Below, in pieces: positions 12,041 to 24,666 of a stretch of DNA of 64,000 nt; the first letter of the stretch is position 1, and the number at the start of each line of letters is the position of its first letter. The notes under the pieces were generated by a model. It was not told the DNA's origin. It was given only the letters and a program-made list of their open reading frames with translations, and searched no databases. Both the position numbers and the translations under genes were made by a program. The stretch is from NCBI GenBank assembly GCA_947179155.2, contig OX359274.1, positions 42,006,564-42,070,563 of the forward strand, written 5' to 3'. This stretch comes from Hedera helix (Eukaryota; Streptophyta; Magnoliopsida; Apiales; Araliaceae).

Positions 12041-13190
12041 TGTATAATTTAATTTTGAGCAAGCGTAGACAATAAAAATTTAAAAATTAACTATAACCCA
12101 TTAAAATTTCTTCAAGCAAATATGAATTATAAAAAAATCATGACATAACAATAATTTATCAAAACCTCTTTTTTAATTTAAAATCACATAAGAACTATAA
12201 AACGAAGGTATTTCAATAACGAAAAATAAAGGCGAAACCAATTAAACATTAAAGTACAAATAATAGAAGAGATGAAAATATTTTCATGAATAATTATTTA
12301 ATTTCATCTTAAAAAAATTAGCTAGACATTAAAATAAATAAGATAACAAAAAGAAAAAAGAAAAAACTCTCTTTATTGAAAATCCTTCAACGAGCGTATA
12401 GTGAAGAAATAATTTAATCCTCCTTCTATTCCTAACCTAAAACTAATAATAAAATTAATATAATAAAGAATTGTCATATCATTCTCTTCTTTTCTTTCAC
12501 ATCTCTCTATTAGAGTCCAAATAAAAATCAATTTCAAAGCTTCTAAAACTCTATTTTCAACTCAACTTTATTTATTTATTTATTTCTTACAAAACAAAAT
12601 AAAATGTATTAGTTAAATAAAATAAACATATTAAATAATAAAAATGAAAATATTAAAATATAAAATAACGTGTATATTAGTATTATAATCCTTATCATTT
12701 GGCACTAAAACTTTTTGAACAAAATTAACTTTTAACTTTGTTTAAAATGACGATGTATCCTATATTATCCGTTTATAATCAAACTAATGAGAATATAATT
12801 TTTTTTTATTAGGGGTAAGTATATAATAATCCAAACGGTAATTTTTATTCAATTCTTTAAATAATTCTAATAAAAACAAAACATAACATAAAATAATTTG
12901 AAGTTATCTCAAAAATAATCCCGTTAAAAACAACAAGCAAACTGTCGAAATCACATCAGGTTCATATCATCACGATAATGTCGATCAGGTAATTAGTAAA
13001 CCCAAGTTAACCAAAAGAAAGAGGGGTTAATTTATAAAGATAATCACCCTTTTAAACTTGTCCCTGTCCTTTATCTTTCTTGATTGGCAAGACTTTTGCT
13101 TGGTCGGAGAAAACTTTTTGACTAAAGAAGACTTAATTGGTAAATGAGCATTCAGACCCTAAGTCAGTTTAAGTTAATAAACTACAATTA
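12041..13190. other. No gene seen
   Basis: Very AT-rich intergenic DNA. It includes a copy (about 12665-12800) of the segment gtataattcttat..ggacaaaattaac that also occurs at 11350 and 14280, so at least three diverged copies of this piece exist in unit 1. Confidence 0.6.
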
Positions 13191-14400
13191 AGTGGCATGC
13201 ATTGATGTTAATTATATCGATGTACCACGGTCAGAAATTGTTCTTTATGTATGGGCACTATACTAATGAGAAGAACAATAAATTAGAAAAAAGAAAAAAA
13301 GAAAAAAAAAAGTAAAAAGAAAGAACAATACCGATATAATATTCATAACTATCATCACAAACTCATAATATTGTATTTGAATTGTCTTCAGCTGGGTGAA
13401 TAAGCTTAAGTTTCATGTTTCCATCCCAAAGGATCAAGCTCAAGACATAGTGATCATCTTAAATTTGATAAGTTCTTTGTTCTAAATTATTATAAGATAA
13501 ATATTAATTATTTAGTTTATATAAATATAATTATAAATATTATAAATTATTTAAAAACTATTACTAGTTATAAGATTTATTATTTTTAAAATTTAAATAA
13601 ATTATGTAAATTTTAATTTTAAAAATATTTTAAATTAACTTTTAAATTATCAATATTAATTTTATAATTCGAAAGTAAGGAAATATATGTTATGTGATCA
13701 AAACCCTTGAAGTGCATACTCTTATAAAAAAACATAAAAAAAATAAAAAAAGAATTAAAGAAAAATGAAAAAGAAAAAGAAAGTTGTATACCGAAAGTAC
13801 AAATACCGGGAAAAAGTCGTGTGAATTTATTTCTCTCTGCCACCAAAGTCTTTGTTCATTTAGTGGACGTAGGGCTTACTGTAACACACCGGGTCAACAA
13901 CTTAAATCAATCACACAAAGACCTCAAAAAATTCAATTTATAATTCTCACTTGTATTATTTATATTCCACGTGGCTGCAATTTTTTCAAAGTAGTTGAAG
14001 ATAATAATAAATCATTTCAAGGAAGTTTTTTAAATAAAAACTTAAAATCAAGAACTGAATGCAAAATCAATAAATAGAGATGGAAACCGACTCATTTTCT
14101 GCTACTCATTTTCTTTCCCATTGTATGCCCTTATATTTGTTCGTAAAGATAATACGAATTATTAATCACAAATTTTTTATTTATATTCAAAAATAAACTT
14201 GGAATTATTAATTTCGGGAATAATAAAATGACTTGAAAGAGGGCGATTATTTAATACCATGTAATGTTCAACTAGGTAGTATAATTCTTATCATTTAAGA
14301 CTAAAAATTTGTGGACAAAATTAACTTTTATCTTTGTTTAAAATGATCGAGGTATCTTATATTATCCATCTATACTCAAATTAACGAGAATATGATATTT
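13191..14400. repeat. Intergenic duplicated segment, copy 2
   Basis: Homologous to 10430-11470 (same landmarks, accgaaagtacaaataccg at 13793). The part at 13960-14100 (tattccacgtggctgcaatt, agtagttgaagataataata, agaactgaatgcaaaatcaa) recurs at 62815-62935 upstream of kinase H. Confidence 0.75.
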
Positions 14401-15365
14401 TTGACATTAGTGATAAGGATATAGTAGTTCAAATGATAAGTTTTTATCAAATTTTTTAAATAATCTTAAACAAAACAAACATAACATAATCCTTTATTTT
14501 GGAACGGTTAAAACATTGTTTTTGATACCAAGATGAATTCAGCATTAATGCTCATTTTTATGTTAATTGTTTATAGGATTTCTTGAGATTTAAACCATCG
14601 GAAACTGTGGAAATGAGACAGACCGTCTGATCCTGCTTGAATTACGAGATAGATAATTATATTAACGTGTTAAACCAATTGTTTAAAAAACACCGAGATC
14701 AATAAAGATTAACCGTAGATAACATTTGAGAGAGTTCAACAACTAAAAATAAATGTGGAACATACAATATAGTCGAGTCAATTAGCATTTCATTGTCAAT
14801 CCAGAATTAATTCATTCACAAGCAAATGGCACCACTCATGATTCAATCAAGTACAACCCACCATGTATTAAAGTGGGACCTACATTATTTTGATAAGACT
14901 TATATTATTGGTGGTCCTATGACATGTAATGAACTAATGATGTAAGAATTAGGTCAAGACATAGAAATGTAGCAAAAATTACAGAGGCCCTGTTCATCCT
15001 AGAAGCCTCTGATACTCGCATAGGATTCCTCATGATCAGCAAATTTCACCCTCTTCACCAGGATGAGTTTGGGAAAGGGGATACATATTTTTGGAATTAT
15101 TCAAAGGATTAATCCTGCTCATTTTCTGTTTACCACTTGCACGACTCCACCAATGAAGACATTACTTTTGTTTTTGGAAAATTTCCCTCCCCCAGGGCCC
15201 AGTCCAAACGCTAACTGTCATCTTCAAAGTAGTTTCTTTTTTCTTTTCTGTTCTTTTTTAGGCGAACCAAGAACTGAGGCATTTATTGCAAAATTAAAGC
15301 CAACTTGTGCGATGCTGGGAAATATCAAGATGAGTTCCTTTCTTCTTGTAAATTAGTGTCTAGTA
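14401..15365. other. Upstream region of pseudogene B, no gene seen
   Basis: 14780-14900 (cattgtcaatccagaatta, tgtattaaagtgggacctac) matches the duplicated pieces at 47840-48365 upstream of gene F. 15285-15355 (gccaacttgtgcgatgctgg, aagatgagttcctttcttct) matches the leader of gene F at 49902-49965 and so marks a 5' UTR remnant. Short open frames here are not supported by homology. Confidence 0.6.
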
Positions 15366-17781
15366 CATTAGGAGTATTCCAGTACTCAATACACATACTA
15401 GCTGTGTTTCTCTTGTGCCCTACTCTAACCATCCCCACTTCTCCGGGGAAATCCCCGATTTCTTGGAAACCTTGTCCTTGAAATATTTAAATCTAAGCTG
15501 GAATGATTTTGAGGGTGAAGTACCAGTGATTGGAGTATATGCAAATTTCAGTTCATTTCGTGCACAGGTGATAATTTCCATAGTTTCTACTCTTTTAGTT
15601 TTTACCATGGTCTCTTCATTCTATTATTTTTTCCGGAGAAAAAAGGAGCTATATTCAAGATCAACTTTCGGAGGAAAAAAAATACCATTGGTATCACTCT
15701 TAGAAGTGTCATATGACGATCTCCATAAAGCAACTAATGGATTCTCATTGACCAACTTAGTCGGTGTGAGTGGTTCTGGCCCAGTGTATAAAGGAATATT
15801 TAAACCATATGATCGTTTCAGATTTGGGTATAATGGAATATTTGATGGAGATGGAATAGTTGTTGCAATCAAAGTATTAAACCCTCAGTTTAGAAGATCA
15901 TCCAAAAGAGACATTGTTGAGTTTGAAGCCTTCAGATATATTCGCCACAGAAACCTTGTTAAGATTATAACTACATGCTCAAGTGTAGACCGGAAGGGTC
16001 GAGATTTTAGTGCAATTGTTTATGAGTTCATGCAGCATGGGAGTTTAGGGAGTTGGCTGCATTCAACTCAAGAAGCATATCAAGATGGGCTGAACAAGCC
16101 TCGTATACTCGACGTTGATACCAGAATTAATATAGCGATTGATGTGGCTTGTGCACTTGATTATCTTCATAATCAACATGGAAATCCTGTAATACATTGC
16201 AAACTAAAGCCAAGCAACATTTTGCTAGACAGTGACATGGTTGCATATGTTGCAGATTTTGGACTGGTAAAGTTTCTTCCCGAATCCCCAGATTTAGCTC
16301 AAACCAGCTCAGTATATGTCGCTCCAGGTAAAAATACTCCAAGACTTGATACATAACATTTGGAACTGTTTGGTTCCTTCCGGGATTGAACATATAAGAG
16401 TCACTCACATACATATCTAGTTCAACAACATTTTTTAATTATTTATTAGTTTTTGTAATTACCTCATATTTTTTTGCTACCTTCAGCTTGCAGTAATTGT
16501 CAAAATTATGTTACTTTTTGAGGTGAAAAAGTTTTTTAGAAGGTTACTTTTATTTCCAATTAGATTGAATTCTGTCCAAATAATGTTTTTTTTTGCAATC
16601 AATTTTAGTGCATATGTAACAGCTAGTCCCATATCAGAACATGTAGGATGTACTGATTGTATACTGCCTCAACTTTACAAAGGAGTACCTATAAGTTGTC
16701 ATGATTGAGTGGGACTATAGTGAGCCAAGATGAACCACTAGTGCTCTTCGGCATATATTTATTGTACAATATAATTATAATTTTGAAAAAAAATAGTTTT
16801 TGATTTGATTGATATATGATTTAAAGTTTGTTGACAGTGGGACTGAAAGGGTGCGAACATATTCAAGCGTTTGTGTTTATTTTTGAAAAATAATAGTCTT
16901 TTCTAACAACCTACACTACACTATTTGACCGTAATGGAGGATAGTTTTATGCCTTTCAAAGAGCTACTTAAAAGCTTATAAGAAAAATAGTAATCAGCCA
17001 TTTAGATTTTACCAAATTCAATATTTTTGGGTTCAATTTTTCTCTCTCCTTCCTCCTGTTCTACTTCTTCCTTGGTGTTTCAAAGATTTAAGTTATTCTA
17101 GGCTTTTCACTTTTAGTGCAAAACAATGAATTGAATACAAAAGTAAGTTGCCATACCCTAGAAATAATTTGTAAGGTTCCCTATTACATACATATTGGTG
17201 TGATTGTAAATTTTGATTAATTTGTCAATCTAATTTATTGTATAGGTTGTTTTCCTTATTTTCTAGCCATTGTTTATTACATGTACACCAAAAATTACTT
17301 TATGGCAATTCATCCTAAATTTCTTCATTCTGAAATGTTCTCTATAACAGAGAATGATCTAAGAAGCGTGCTGTCAACCAAGGGGGATGTCTACAGCTAC
17401 GGAATACTTTTATTGGAAATGCTGACAGGAAAGAAGCCTACTGATGCTATGTTTCATGGAGGTCTTAACCTTCACAACTTTGTTTTGAATGCCTTGCCTG
17501 ACCGTGTAATGGATATTATTGACCCAGTTATTCTACCGGAATTTAAGGATGATGCAGTACAGATGAGTGATACTAATATCATATCTGCAAATAAAGAGAA
17601 TGGCTACAAAATGAAGGGACTGATTGTAATGTTCAATATTGGTGTGAAATGCACCACGAAGTCACCACAAGTTCGACCACACATTAGTGACGTATTAGGC
17701 GTGCTAGTAACAGTTAGGACCAGCTTTAAGGTTATTCAACTGCACTCTACCTTACCTTTTAGAGATTTCAACGTTTCCTAG
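15366..17781 (+). pseudogene. Pseudogene B: gutted LRR-XII receptor with pseudokinase domain
   Basis: 15370-15437 matches the signal peptide of gene F but has lost its ATG. It then jumps at a 2-bp 'ac' microhomology to the last LRR (SGEIPDFLETLSLKYLNLSW), deleting about 1.36 kb and leaving the two parts out of frame. A second, in-frame deletion of 93 bp removes the region before the TM (RAQVIISIVSTLLVFTMVSS). The kinase has a weak glycine loop (GVSGSGPVYKG), keeps VAIKVL and DFG, but the catalytic loop is HCKLKPSN, with Lys in place of the catalytic Asp. A 21-bp deletion trims the activation segment. Exon 1 ends at 16327, the intron is 16328-17350, and exon 2 is 17351-17781 (ends FRDFNVS). 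It retains an open kinase frame from the ATG at about 15606 and may still be expressed as part of a tandem kinase with C. Confidence 0.8.
16612..16755 (+). mobile_element. Degenerate TRIM-like fragment in intron of B
   Basis: taacagctagtcccatatca ... gtaggatgtactgattgtat ... gtgggactatagtgagccaa is a decayed copy of the element at 53214-53400. The same fragment lies in the equivalent introns of F (about 52768-52905) and H (about 63785-63910), so it predates the duplication. Confidence 0.5.
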
Positions 17782-17874
17782 TTCCTTAATGTTAATTTTC
17801 GCTATGCACAAACAATCTCCATATATCAGTTTAATTTACCCGAACTTTTAAAAAGATTAAATGCATTTTCGCAG
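17731..17874 (+). other. Candidate 144-nt intron joining pseudokinase B to linker
   Basis: Donor TTTAAG|GTTATT in phase 0 and acceptor GCATTTTCGCAG|ACC. It contains the stop codon of B (17779-17781), so splicing would bypass that stop. The equivalent segments in D (34708-34851) and F (54925-55068) are also exactly 144 nt. The donor is weak by consensus, which would permit both spliced and unspliced products. Confidence 0.5.
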
Positions 17875-20800
17875 ACCAAGAAAGCCATTGTTGAGCCATA
17901 CTTGAACAACAGCTCCCAAGCTGAATCTTTGACGGCTTGGAAGCCCATGAAATTTATCACGCAAAGGTAAGACTTTTCATATTTCCTACGCAATTGGGTT
18001 TAAACATGGTTTCCTCATTCTTTCTTTCTTTTTGCCTTTTAAGGAGAAAAAAGGAGAATCCAAATTCAAGATCAATATCAATGTTATCATCCTTCAAAGT
18101 GTCATATGAGGAACTCCATAAAGCAACTAATGGATTCTCATTGACCAACTTAGTCGGTGCGGGTGGTTTTGGCTCAGTGTATAAAGGAATACGTGATCAA
18201 GCATATGCTCATTTCGACTTACTATATAATGGGACAAGTGATGGGGATGGAACGGTTATTGCAGTCAAAGTATTCAACCTTCAGCGTAAAAGTGCAGTGA
18301 CCAGTTTCACCAGTGAGTGCACAATCTTGAGAAACACTTCCCACAAAAACATTGTTAAGATAATAACCACGTGCACAAGTGTAGATGAGGAGGGTCACAA
18401 TTTTCGAGCTATTGTTTATGAGTTCATGGAGCATGGGAGTTTAGAGAGGTGGCTGCATTCTGTAAAAAAAGAATATCACGATGGGCTCAACAACCCTCGA
18501 ATGCTGAACCTTCATACCAGAATTAACATAGCAATTGATGTGGCAAGTGCACTCAATTATCTTCATCATCAATGCGAAGAACCTATAATTCATTGTGATC
18601 TAAAGCCAAGCAACATTTTGCTAGACAGGGACATGATTGCACGTGTCGCAGATTTTGGACTGGCAACGTTTCTTCCTAAATCCCCAAATTCAGATCAAAG
18701 TAGCACAATCACATTACGAGGAACCATCGGATATATACCTCCTGGTAAAAAAATAGTGCGAGACTTTTTCACATAAGATCTTGAAATATTTGGTCTCTTC
18801 TTGAACTGAGCTTATAGTATTTGATGACATAGTACACACTTGTGATATTTAACTACTATAACTAAGCTCTGGAGTCTCTCACATCCCTATCTAGTAGTAC
18901 GGCAAAATTTCATTTATTGAATTATTTGTTAGTTCTAGTATATGCCTCATATTTATTACTAACCCCGTCTTGCAATAAAATTCACGACTAGGTTCCATTT
19001 TGAGGTGAAATTTGTGAGGACCTTAGGGTTCGTTGACTAATTTTAGGACAATTGATAGAAGCATTTTCAGGATTAGAGTACGAGGGAGAGAGAAATGAGC
19101 AAAATTGAGAGGTGAATAATTGGGGAAGAAGAAACAGATAGGGAGCCTTTTAATTCTCAAATTTCATCAATCAAAATATCGGTACAAAAGTTTGACTTCA
19201 TTAAATATTATTAATAGGAGATTCCTTATAGGTTTTCACTAACTAGCTCCTTTTATCCTACACCATTCCTAACTGACAAACTACTTACCCGGTCCATGCA
19301 ATTCCTAGAAACTACTAACTAGTTTGATTTATCCAAAATAGTCTGGAATTATGAATTCTCCTTCCATTGGCCCGGTTGCCGTACTTGACCGGCAATTATT
19401 ATCATATTCAACAAGGTTCCCCGTGGATTTAGTTAATGCCCCCTTAGCCTTCCCCTTGGATCAAAATTGAAGTTTTGGAATTCGCATAACTCCATTTTTT
19501 ACATCCTCAAGATCAAATGTTTACCTTTTCCCTCCTTAGAAACAATGACTGGATTTGCGAGTATTATAATTATATCGATTGTTCTAGATGACACTGGCCA
19601 ATGAGATATTTTTACTGCTATTTTCTCAGCATTCTTAGTATCCTAGCTATGAAATTTTGAGAACGTTCTTGCTTCTGTCTCGTTTTCAAAAACAAAGTCT
19701 AAATACTGAACAACTCTCTCTTCTGTATCCTTGTTAATGAACTCTCACGTAAATGAAGCAGCAAGTACCATAATGCAGGCCTTGCTCCTTGCTGCTCTAT
19801 ATATGCTCAGTAACAAGAAGAATGAGCTTAGGTGAAACAGTGAGAAGAGCCCTGCAATGTAAAATTATTTGGTTTTTTCAACCAATGCCTCTTTTTCTGG
19901 GTAGCAATTAATTTGCAGCTATCAATTGTCGAGGCAACGAGAGACCTTCGCCATCGCTTATAAAAACAACACGAGTACACTCTGGTGCAGACACGTTTTT
20001 TTCGTAATGGTGAATGTTTGTACTATTGCACCCAAAAAAAAACTCATTTGTACTACAAAGTTTGCATTTTCTTTCATCTCCTAGATACACTTGCCATTTC
20101 CAATGCATCCAATATAACTGGTTGTGCTAGGGTTCTTAAGCATCCACAAGAAATTTTGACTGAATTTTTTGTAGCACCTCCAGCAAAGTACTCCACAGAG
20201 TTTAGAGTTAGAGTCACAGTCCCAAGGAAGAGTGATCGAGGAGTGAAAGGAGTTTCATGATGTCCTAAGAATATAGTAAGTTCTTCCTTAGAGAGCAAAG
20301 TCATGAAAATCCACTCTGTGATGCTCCAAGTCAATTCTTTTGCAATTTATTCTTCTTGTCTTCTGTCTCTTTCCTTTGCAGCATGGTTTAAATTCCTATA
20401 AAATCCCCTTTCTCCATTTCCATGGTTCCTTCTATGACTCTCTTCAAAAGGGTTTGTAAATTCATTATCATTTCTTGAGGATCATTGTGTTAACATCCCA
20501 ATGAGGCTACTCGGGAAGCTCTCCATTTCCTTCTCCATCAATTGGAAGTTCTCATTACTAAACTCTCTGAAATTAGCAAAATCCTGCTGTAGTATTTATT
20601 TGGAGTTTGAATTTGAGGTTCCACATGTTTAGGATCCCTATAGAACCTTCTTGCATCAAGATTATTTTCCCACATGTGCAGACCTCTTTCTCCCCTTTGA
20701 CCAAATTGGATAACAAACTCCGCTTCAGGGGACTTTTGTCTCAATATGTCAGCAATGTTGCTCATAAACCAATCCTTTCATCAACTTTTTGCAGCCTTTC

Positions 20801-22258
20801 ATTAGTGACTTTTCGATAGCAAATGAATTATTACCGGAACAAGTGGTTAGGGTGAATTTGAGGTCATAGCCATGAAAAAAATGAAATTGAGACTTAGAAC
20901 TATAAACTATTGAGTCTCATTTTCAAGGAAAAAGCAAGCTAGTAGCTATATCCACGTACTTTATAGAGTATATGACCACACCACAAAATTAGACTTGGCA
21001 ACGACTTGCAATGCCTAGCTGCCAAGGCGCACCTTAGCAGCTGCATCGAAGTCGACCACTCGCTATGCTCTTTGCTCAACGCATGGACCGGTGATGCCAT
21101 GACAACTCTGATTGTAAGAGTGGGAAACATAAGAGAAAAACTAGAAGAAGTGAGAAGGTGGAACTGGATTGAAAAGTCAAGGAGGATACAAGAGAAAAGA
21201 TGAGTTCCTAGGGCTTCGTTGAAGCTCTGATAAAAATGTTTAGGACCCTAGGGTTCCCTACCTATTTTTGAACAATTGACAAAAATAGGTTTCATTTTGT
21301 TCATACCTATACTAGTTTGGGATAAAATGCGGGGTTGAATTGAGTTGAGTTGAGAGAAATAGATATCAGAATTAGAGGAAGGAGAGAAATGGAAAAAAAT
21401 AAGAAGAGAATTAGGGAAGAATAAAAGGATAGGGACCTCTCAATGGGAACTAAATTCTCAGATTTCATTAATAAAGTATCGAAACGAAAAGCTTGACTTT
21501 TCACTGGATATTTATAGGAGATTCCTTAGGATTTCTACTAACTTGCACCCTTCATAACTAACATTCTACTCACATGGCCCATGCTATTTCTAGAAGGTAC
21601 CGACTAAGACTTGACAAAAACGATGGTGAAAATAACTCTAAACAGTTGTATTTATTTTCAAATTGATTAAATTCTGACCATAAAAGTATCGGGAACAAAA
21701 GAAAGTTCTTTTAGGGAACAAATGCCAAAACTTTTAAAGTTATTTTTGCATAAATTGTGGCAATTATTGCATGACAGGGGTATTTTTGAAGCTCTGTTTT
21801 TCTCCTGATTGAATAAAGTATTTTGTTGGTAAATCATCCCTAACTTTCTCCATTTTGAGGTTTTCTTGGATATAGAGTATGGTTTAGGAAGCATGGTGTC
21901 AACCAAGGGGGATGTCTACAGCTTTGGAATCCTCTTATTGGAGATGCTGATAGGGAAGAAGCCTACTCACCGTATGTTTCATGGAGGTATTAACCTTCAC
22001 AACTTTGCTTGGATGGCCTTGCCTGACCGTATAATGGACATTACTGACCCAGCGATGAAGAGAATGGTATCTACAGATGAAGATCGAGGCAACCAAATGA
22101 GGGAGTGTCTGACTAAAATGTTCAATATTGGTGTGAAATGCTCCAAGCCATCACCAGAAATCAGACCAGACATATGTGACATATTACGTGAGCTGAAATC
22201 ACTCAAGAACAACTTTAAGGAAATTGAATTGCAACCATCCTCACCTTTTAAAGATTGA
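17875..22258 (+). CDS. Gene C: second kinase (active type) with linker exon
   Basis: The candidate exons are 17875-17966 (linker, contains VEPYLNNSSQAESLTA), 18044-18744 and 21876-22258, total 1176 nt, open throughout. The 77-nt intron 17967-18043 (CAAAG|GTAAGA ... CTTTTAAG|GAG) joins FITQR to RKKENPNSRS in frame. The kinase has GAGGFGSVYKG, VIAVKVF, HCDLKPSNILLD and VADFGLA, so it should be catalytic and non-RD. The large intron 18745-21875 (CCTCCTG|GTAAAA ... ATATAG|AGTATGG) restores PPEYG and holds an LTR element. The C-terminal lobe ends ELQPSSPFKD. There is no LRR domain and no in-frame signal peptide. If not joined to B, it could start at the ATG at 18006 inside the decayed TM segment or at the later Met before LSSFKVSYEEL. 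Confidence 0.7.
17967..18043 (+). other. TM-coding segment turned into a 77-nt intron
   Basis: The sequence aligns with the TM region of F (51735-51805: tttccatagtttctactc..accatggtttcttcattc). Here it starts gtaagactttt and ends with a long T-rich tract and ttttaag. Sister introns at 34944-35026 and 55161-55241 show in-frame stops (TAA, TGA) just before the acceptor. Confidence 0.6.
19016..21615 (-). mobile_element. Non-autonomous LTR retrotransposon in the large intron of C
   Basis: Direct repeats at about 19016-19335 and 21238-21615 share taggac, attgac/gatag, agaattag, aggagattccttagg and ccatgc. They have TG..CA ends when read on the minus strand (TGTCAAGTCTTAG ... GGGTCCTAAACA). Just inside the right repeat, the minus strand reads TTTTATCAGAGCTTC, close to the initiator-Met tRNA primer site TGGTATCAGAGC. 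The interior is about 1.9 kb and carries short minus-strand coding relics (for example SPEAEFVIQFGQRGERGLHM at 20730 downward and VEYFAGGATKNSVK near 20180) interrupted by stops. No reverse transcriptase is visible, so it is probably gag-only or carries an unrecognised protein. Copies at the same place in E and G show insertion before the unit duplication. Confidence 0.65.
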
Positions 22259-22465
22259 AATGTTCACTAGTCCCTCAATGTTAATCTGATCCATGCATAA
22301 CAATCTCCATATATCAGCATTATCTTTATTAAAAAAAACAGAGATTAAATGCTTTTTGCAAGCTAAGAAAGACTTGTTTTTTGAGTATGTAATACATCAC
22401 AGGAAATGAAGGTTCAATAGCAAAGGTTCTTTACTTGAACATACCCACTACATAGAGATCTTATG
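22259..22465. other. 3' flank of gene C
   Basis: Homologous to the sequence after exon 2 of B, D and F, including the acceptor-like tgctttttgcaa|gctaag. However, the upstream GT donor of B/D/F (TTTAAGGTTATT) is TTTAAGGAAATT here, so the linker splice has no partner in C, E and G. Confidence 0.55.
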
Positions 22466-23660
22466 TTATTATATTCATCAACCTAATATCAATAACGCCT
22501 AAACTGACACTCTCAGTGAAGATATGTATATGGCACAACTGTTTTGTTTTTTTGATACTAGTAAACTATCTTACTTGTGCATATTGAAAAAGGAAATATA
22601 TGGCCTCAGGCAAGCCCCAACGGCTTTGTACACTACACTCAATAAATTCTAGATTGAATATGGCTTTCTGCAATCTAAATCTGACACCTCATTATTTATC
22701 TACTAGTTGGTGCCTATTTTTTAGTCTATGTTGATGACTTGATATTAACCAGGAACGATTCACAGTTTCAAGCAGCTTCTATAGTTCTGTTCAAGCTTTC
22801 TCTTTAAGGTTTTCACCTAAAGATCTTGGGAATTTGGAAAAAAAAAATCTTGCGAATTTCAATACCATGATATTTTTTAGACTCGACATCGTTACATTCA
22901 GGATCTACTTGCTAAAACAAACATGGTTGGTGCCAAAGAGGCTGCCACTACCTTAGCTTCCTCTACTGTTTCAGCACCTTTATGATGGTTCTCCCAAAGC
23001 CAATGAAATGGAATTCAGATCTGTTTTTCGAGCTCTCCGAGACTTGTTATTAATTCGTCCGTACATAGCTTTTATTGTCAACAATCTTTCCTAGTTCATG
23101 CATTCTCCAAGCGAACAACATATGGCAACCTTAAAAAGGGGTTCTTCGTATGTCAGGGGTACAATTCATCTTTTCTTGTCTATCTTCCGCACTAAAGTTC
23201 TTATCTATGTGCCTATTCAGTGAAGACTGGGCTGGAAACAGAGATGATTGTATCTACCTTGGTGACATTCCAGTTTAGTGGACCTCTTGAAAGAAACATT
23301 ATGTAGCTCGTTCCTTCACCGAAGTTGAATATAGGGTTGTTGCAAAAACGGCCTCTGAAGTAGTATGGCTGCAATTGAGCAACTAGGTGAGCTAGGTATT
23401 TCTAACAAGTCACCACTTGCTATCTATTGCGACAGAATTGGTGCCGCACGTGTGTGCGCTAATCCAGTTTTTCATTCAAAGCATAATGAAATATATTACT
23501 ATTTCGTCTGAGATAGTCTCCAACGGACTACTAAAACTTGCTCATGTCTCCTTCAAAAATCAATTGGCAGAATCGTTAACTTACCCCATTTCTCATCACC
23601 TGTAATTCCAAGTTAGGTGTGCTTGATGGATCGCCTATCTTGAGGCAGGATGAAAGGAAG
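22466..23660 (+). pseudogene. Ty1/copia pol remnant (RT-RNase H), unit 1
   Basis: Broken frames read in order YMAQ, KKAIYGLRQAP (22590), NKF..EYGF, the reverse transcriptase box VYVDDLILT (22723-22749), then DWAG (23226), YLGDIPV, ARSFTEVEYRVVA, CDRIGAA-like text, SNGLLKLAHVS and QLAESLTYPISHHL. This is the order of the C-terminal part of a copia polyprotein. Several stops and frame changes make it non-functional. It ends just before the unit boundary at 23682. The homologous remnant in unit 2 is split by an LTR element. Confidence 0.85.
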
Positions 23661-23681
23661 ACTCGCTTTTAGTCTCATCAT

Positions 23682-24225
23682 GGAAAACAGATTAATTAGA
23701 TAGATTTTCATTTTTAAACAACAGCTGTAATATTATCTTTGTGTTATAGGTAAGTTTTAGAACAAGCTAAATATAGCTATCTATGTAATGCAAAATTTAA
23801 TGAATGAAAATATATCATCTTCCGTTCTATTAAAGATGTTTGCTTCTCCACATGCTTATCTAATTGCTAAATAACTCTAGCGACCCTGAATTAAAATAAC
23901 TATTATCAAGCAAATAAAGTCATCTATTCACAGGCATTGCTAAGAAGTAGGAATAAAGAAAATGAAGACCAATTCATAAAAAACGCCATAGGAGGCCTTA
24001 AAATCATTTTTCTATTTCATGCTTATATTGGCTTCGTATATATGGGTCTTTCCGAATCCATTCTATATGTGAATAGACTTGTATAAAAGGAAGCACAAAC
24101 TCAGTTTACCTGCTCTTCTTGGGTCAAAATGTGTAAGCCTCTTAGCACCTCTAATCAATTCCTAGCCAAAAATTGATCGACCTCCTGCATCTATTTCAAT
24201 TTCTAATGCCTGAAACCCAAAAGAT

Positions 24226-24259
<34 letters not shown>

Positions 24260-24666
24260 TGAGAGAGAGAGAGAGAGAGAGAGAATAAAAGTAAAAAACA
24301 TATATAAATATATATGGTTATATGTTTTTCAGCAGTGCCACCACCTCTTTGAGACATTTTGACAAACAGGTGGGCAATCAATTACCTGTGCCCCCATTAT
24401 TTCCTTCTTCCTTTCTTGCTAGCTCACAGCTATGTATGCAATTTCAACTGGGTTCCGTTGTTTTTGCATGCAATATAAACCGTTTGGTTCCCAGATTTTA
24501 CATTCCAAAAATTTCCAAAGAGTAGTAGAGTCTTACATACAAAATTTGAAAAGACGAAGCATTTAATTTTATTCCATTTTAGGCTTTTAAATTATAAGTT
24601 ATTAATTTAGTAGTTGTGATATACTATGATAAAATTATAATATTAAATTCAAATTTTATACTATAA
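23682..24666. repeat. 5' block of tandem unit 2 (left part)
   Basis: The block starts ggaaaacagattaattagat as at position 1 and is collinear with 1-130 + 1382-1850 and 45283-46270. It is interrupted at 24666 by the Helitron and resumes at 26204. Confidence 0.85.
24229..24284. repeat. (TA)n followed by (GA)n microsatellite
   Basis: gtgtgtatatatat runs into att and then about 13 GA units. Confidence 0.9.

Noticed and set aside
15063..15356. 97-codon open frame upstream of pseudogene B
   Set aside because: The text aligns only partly with leader DNA of paralogues, no codon conservation is visible, and no domain is recognised.
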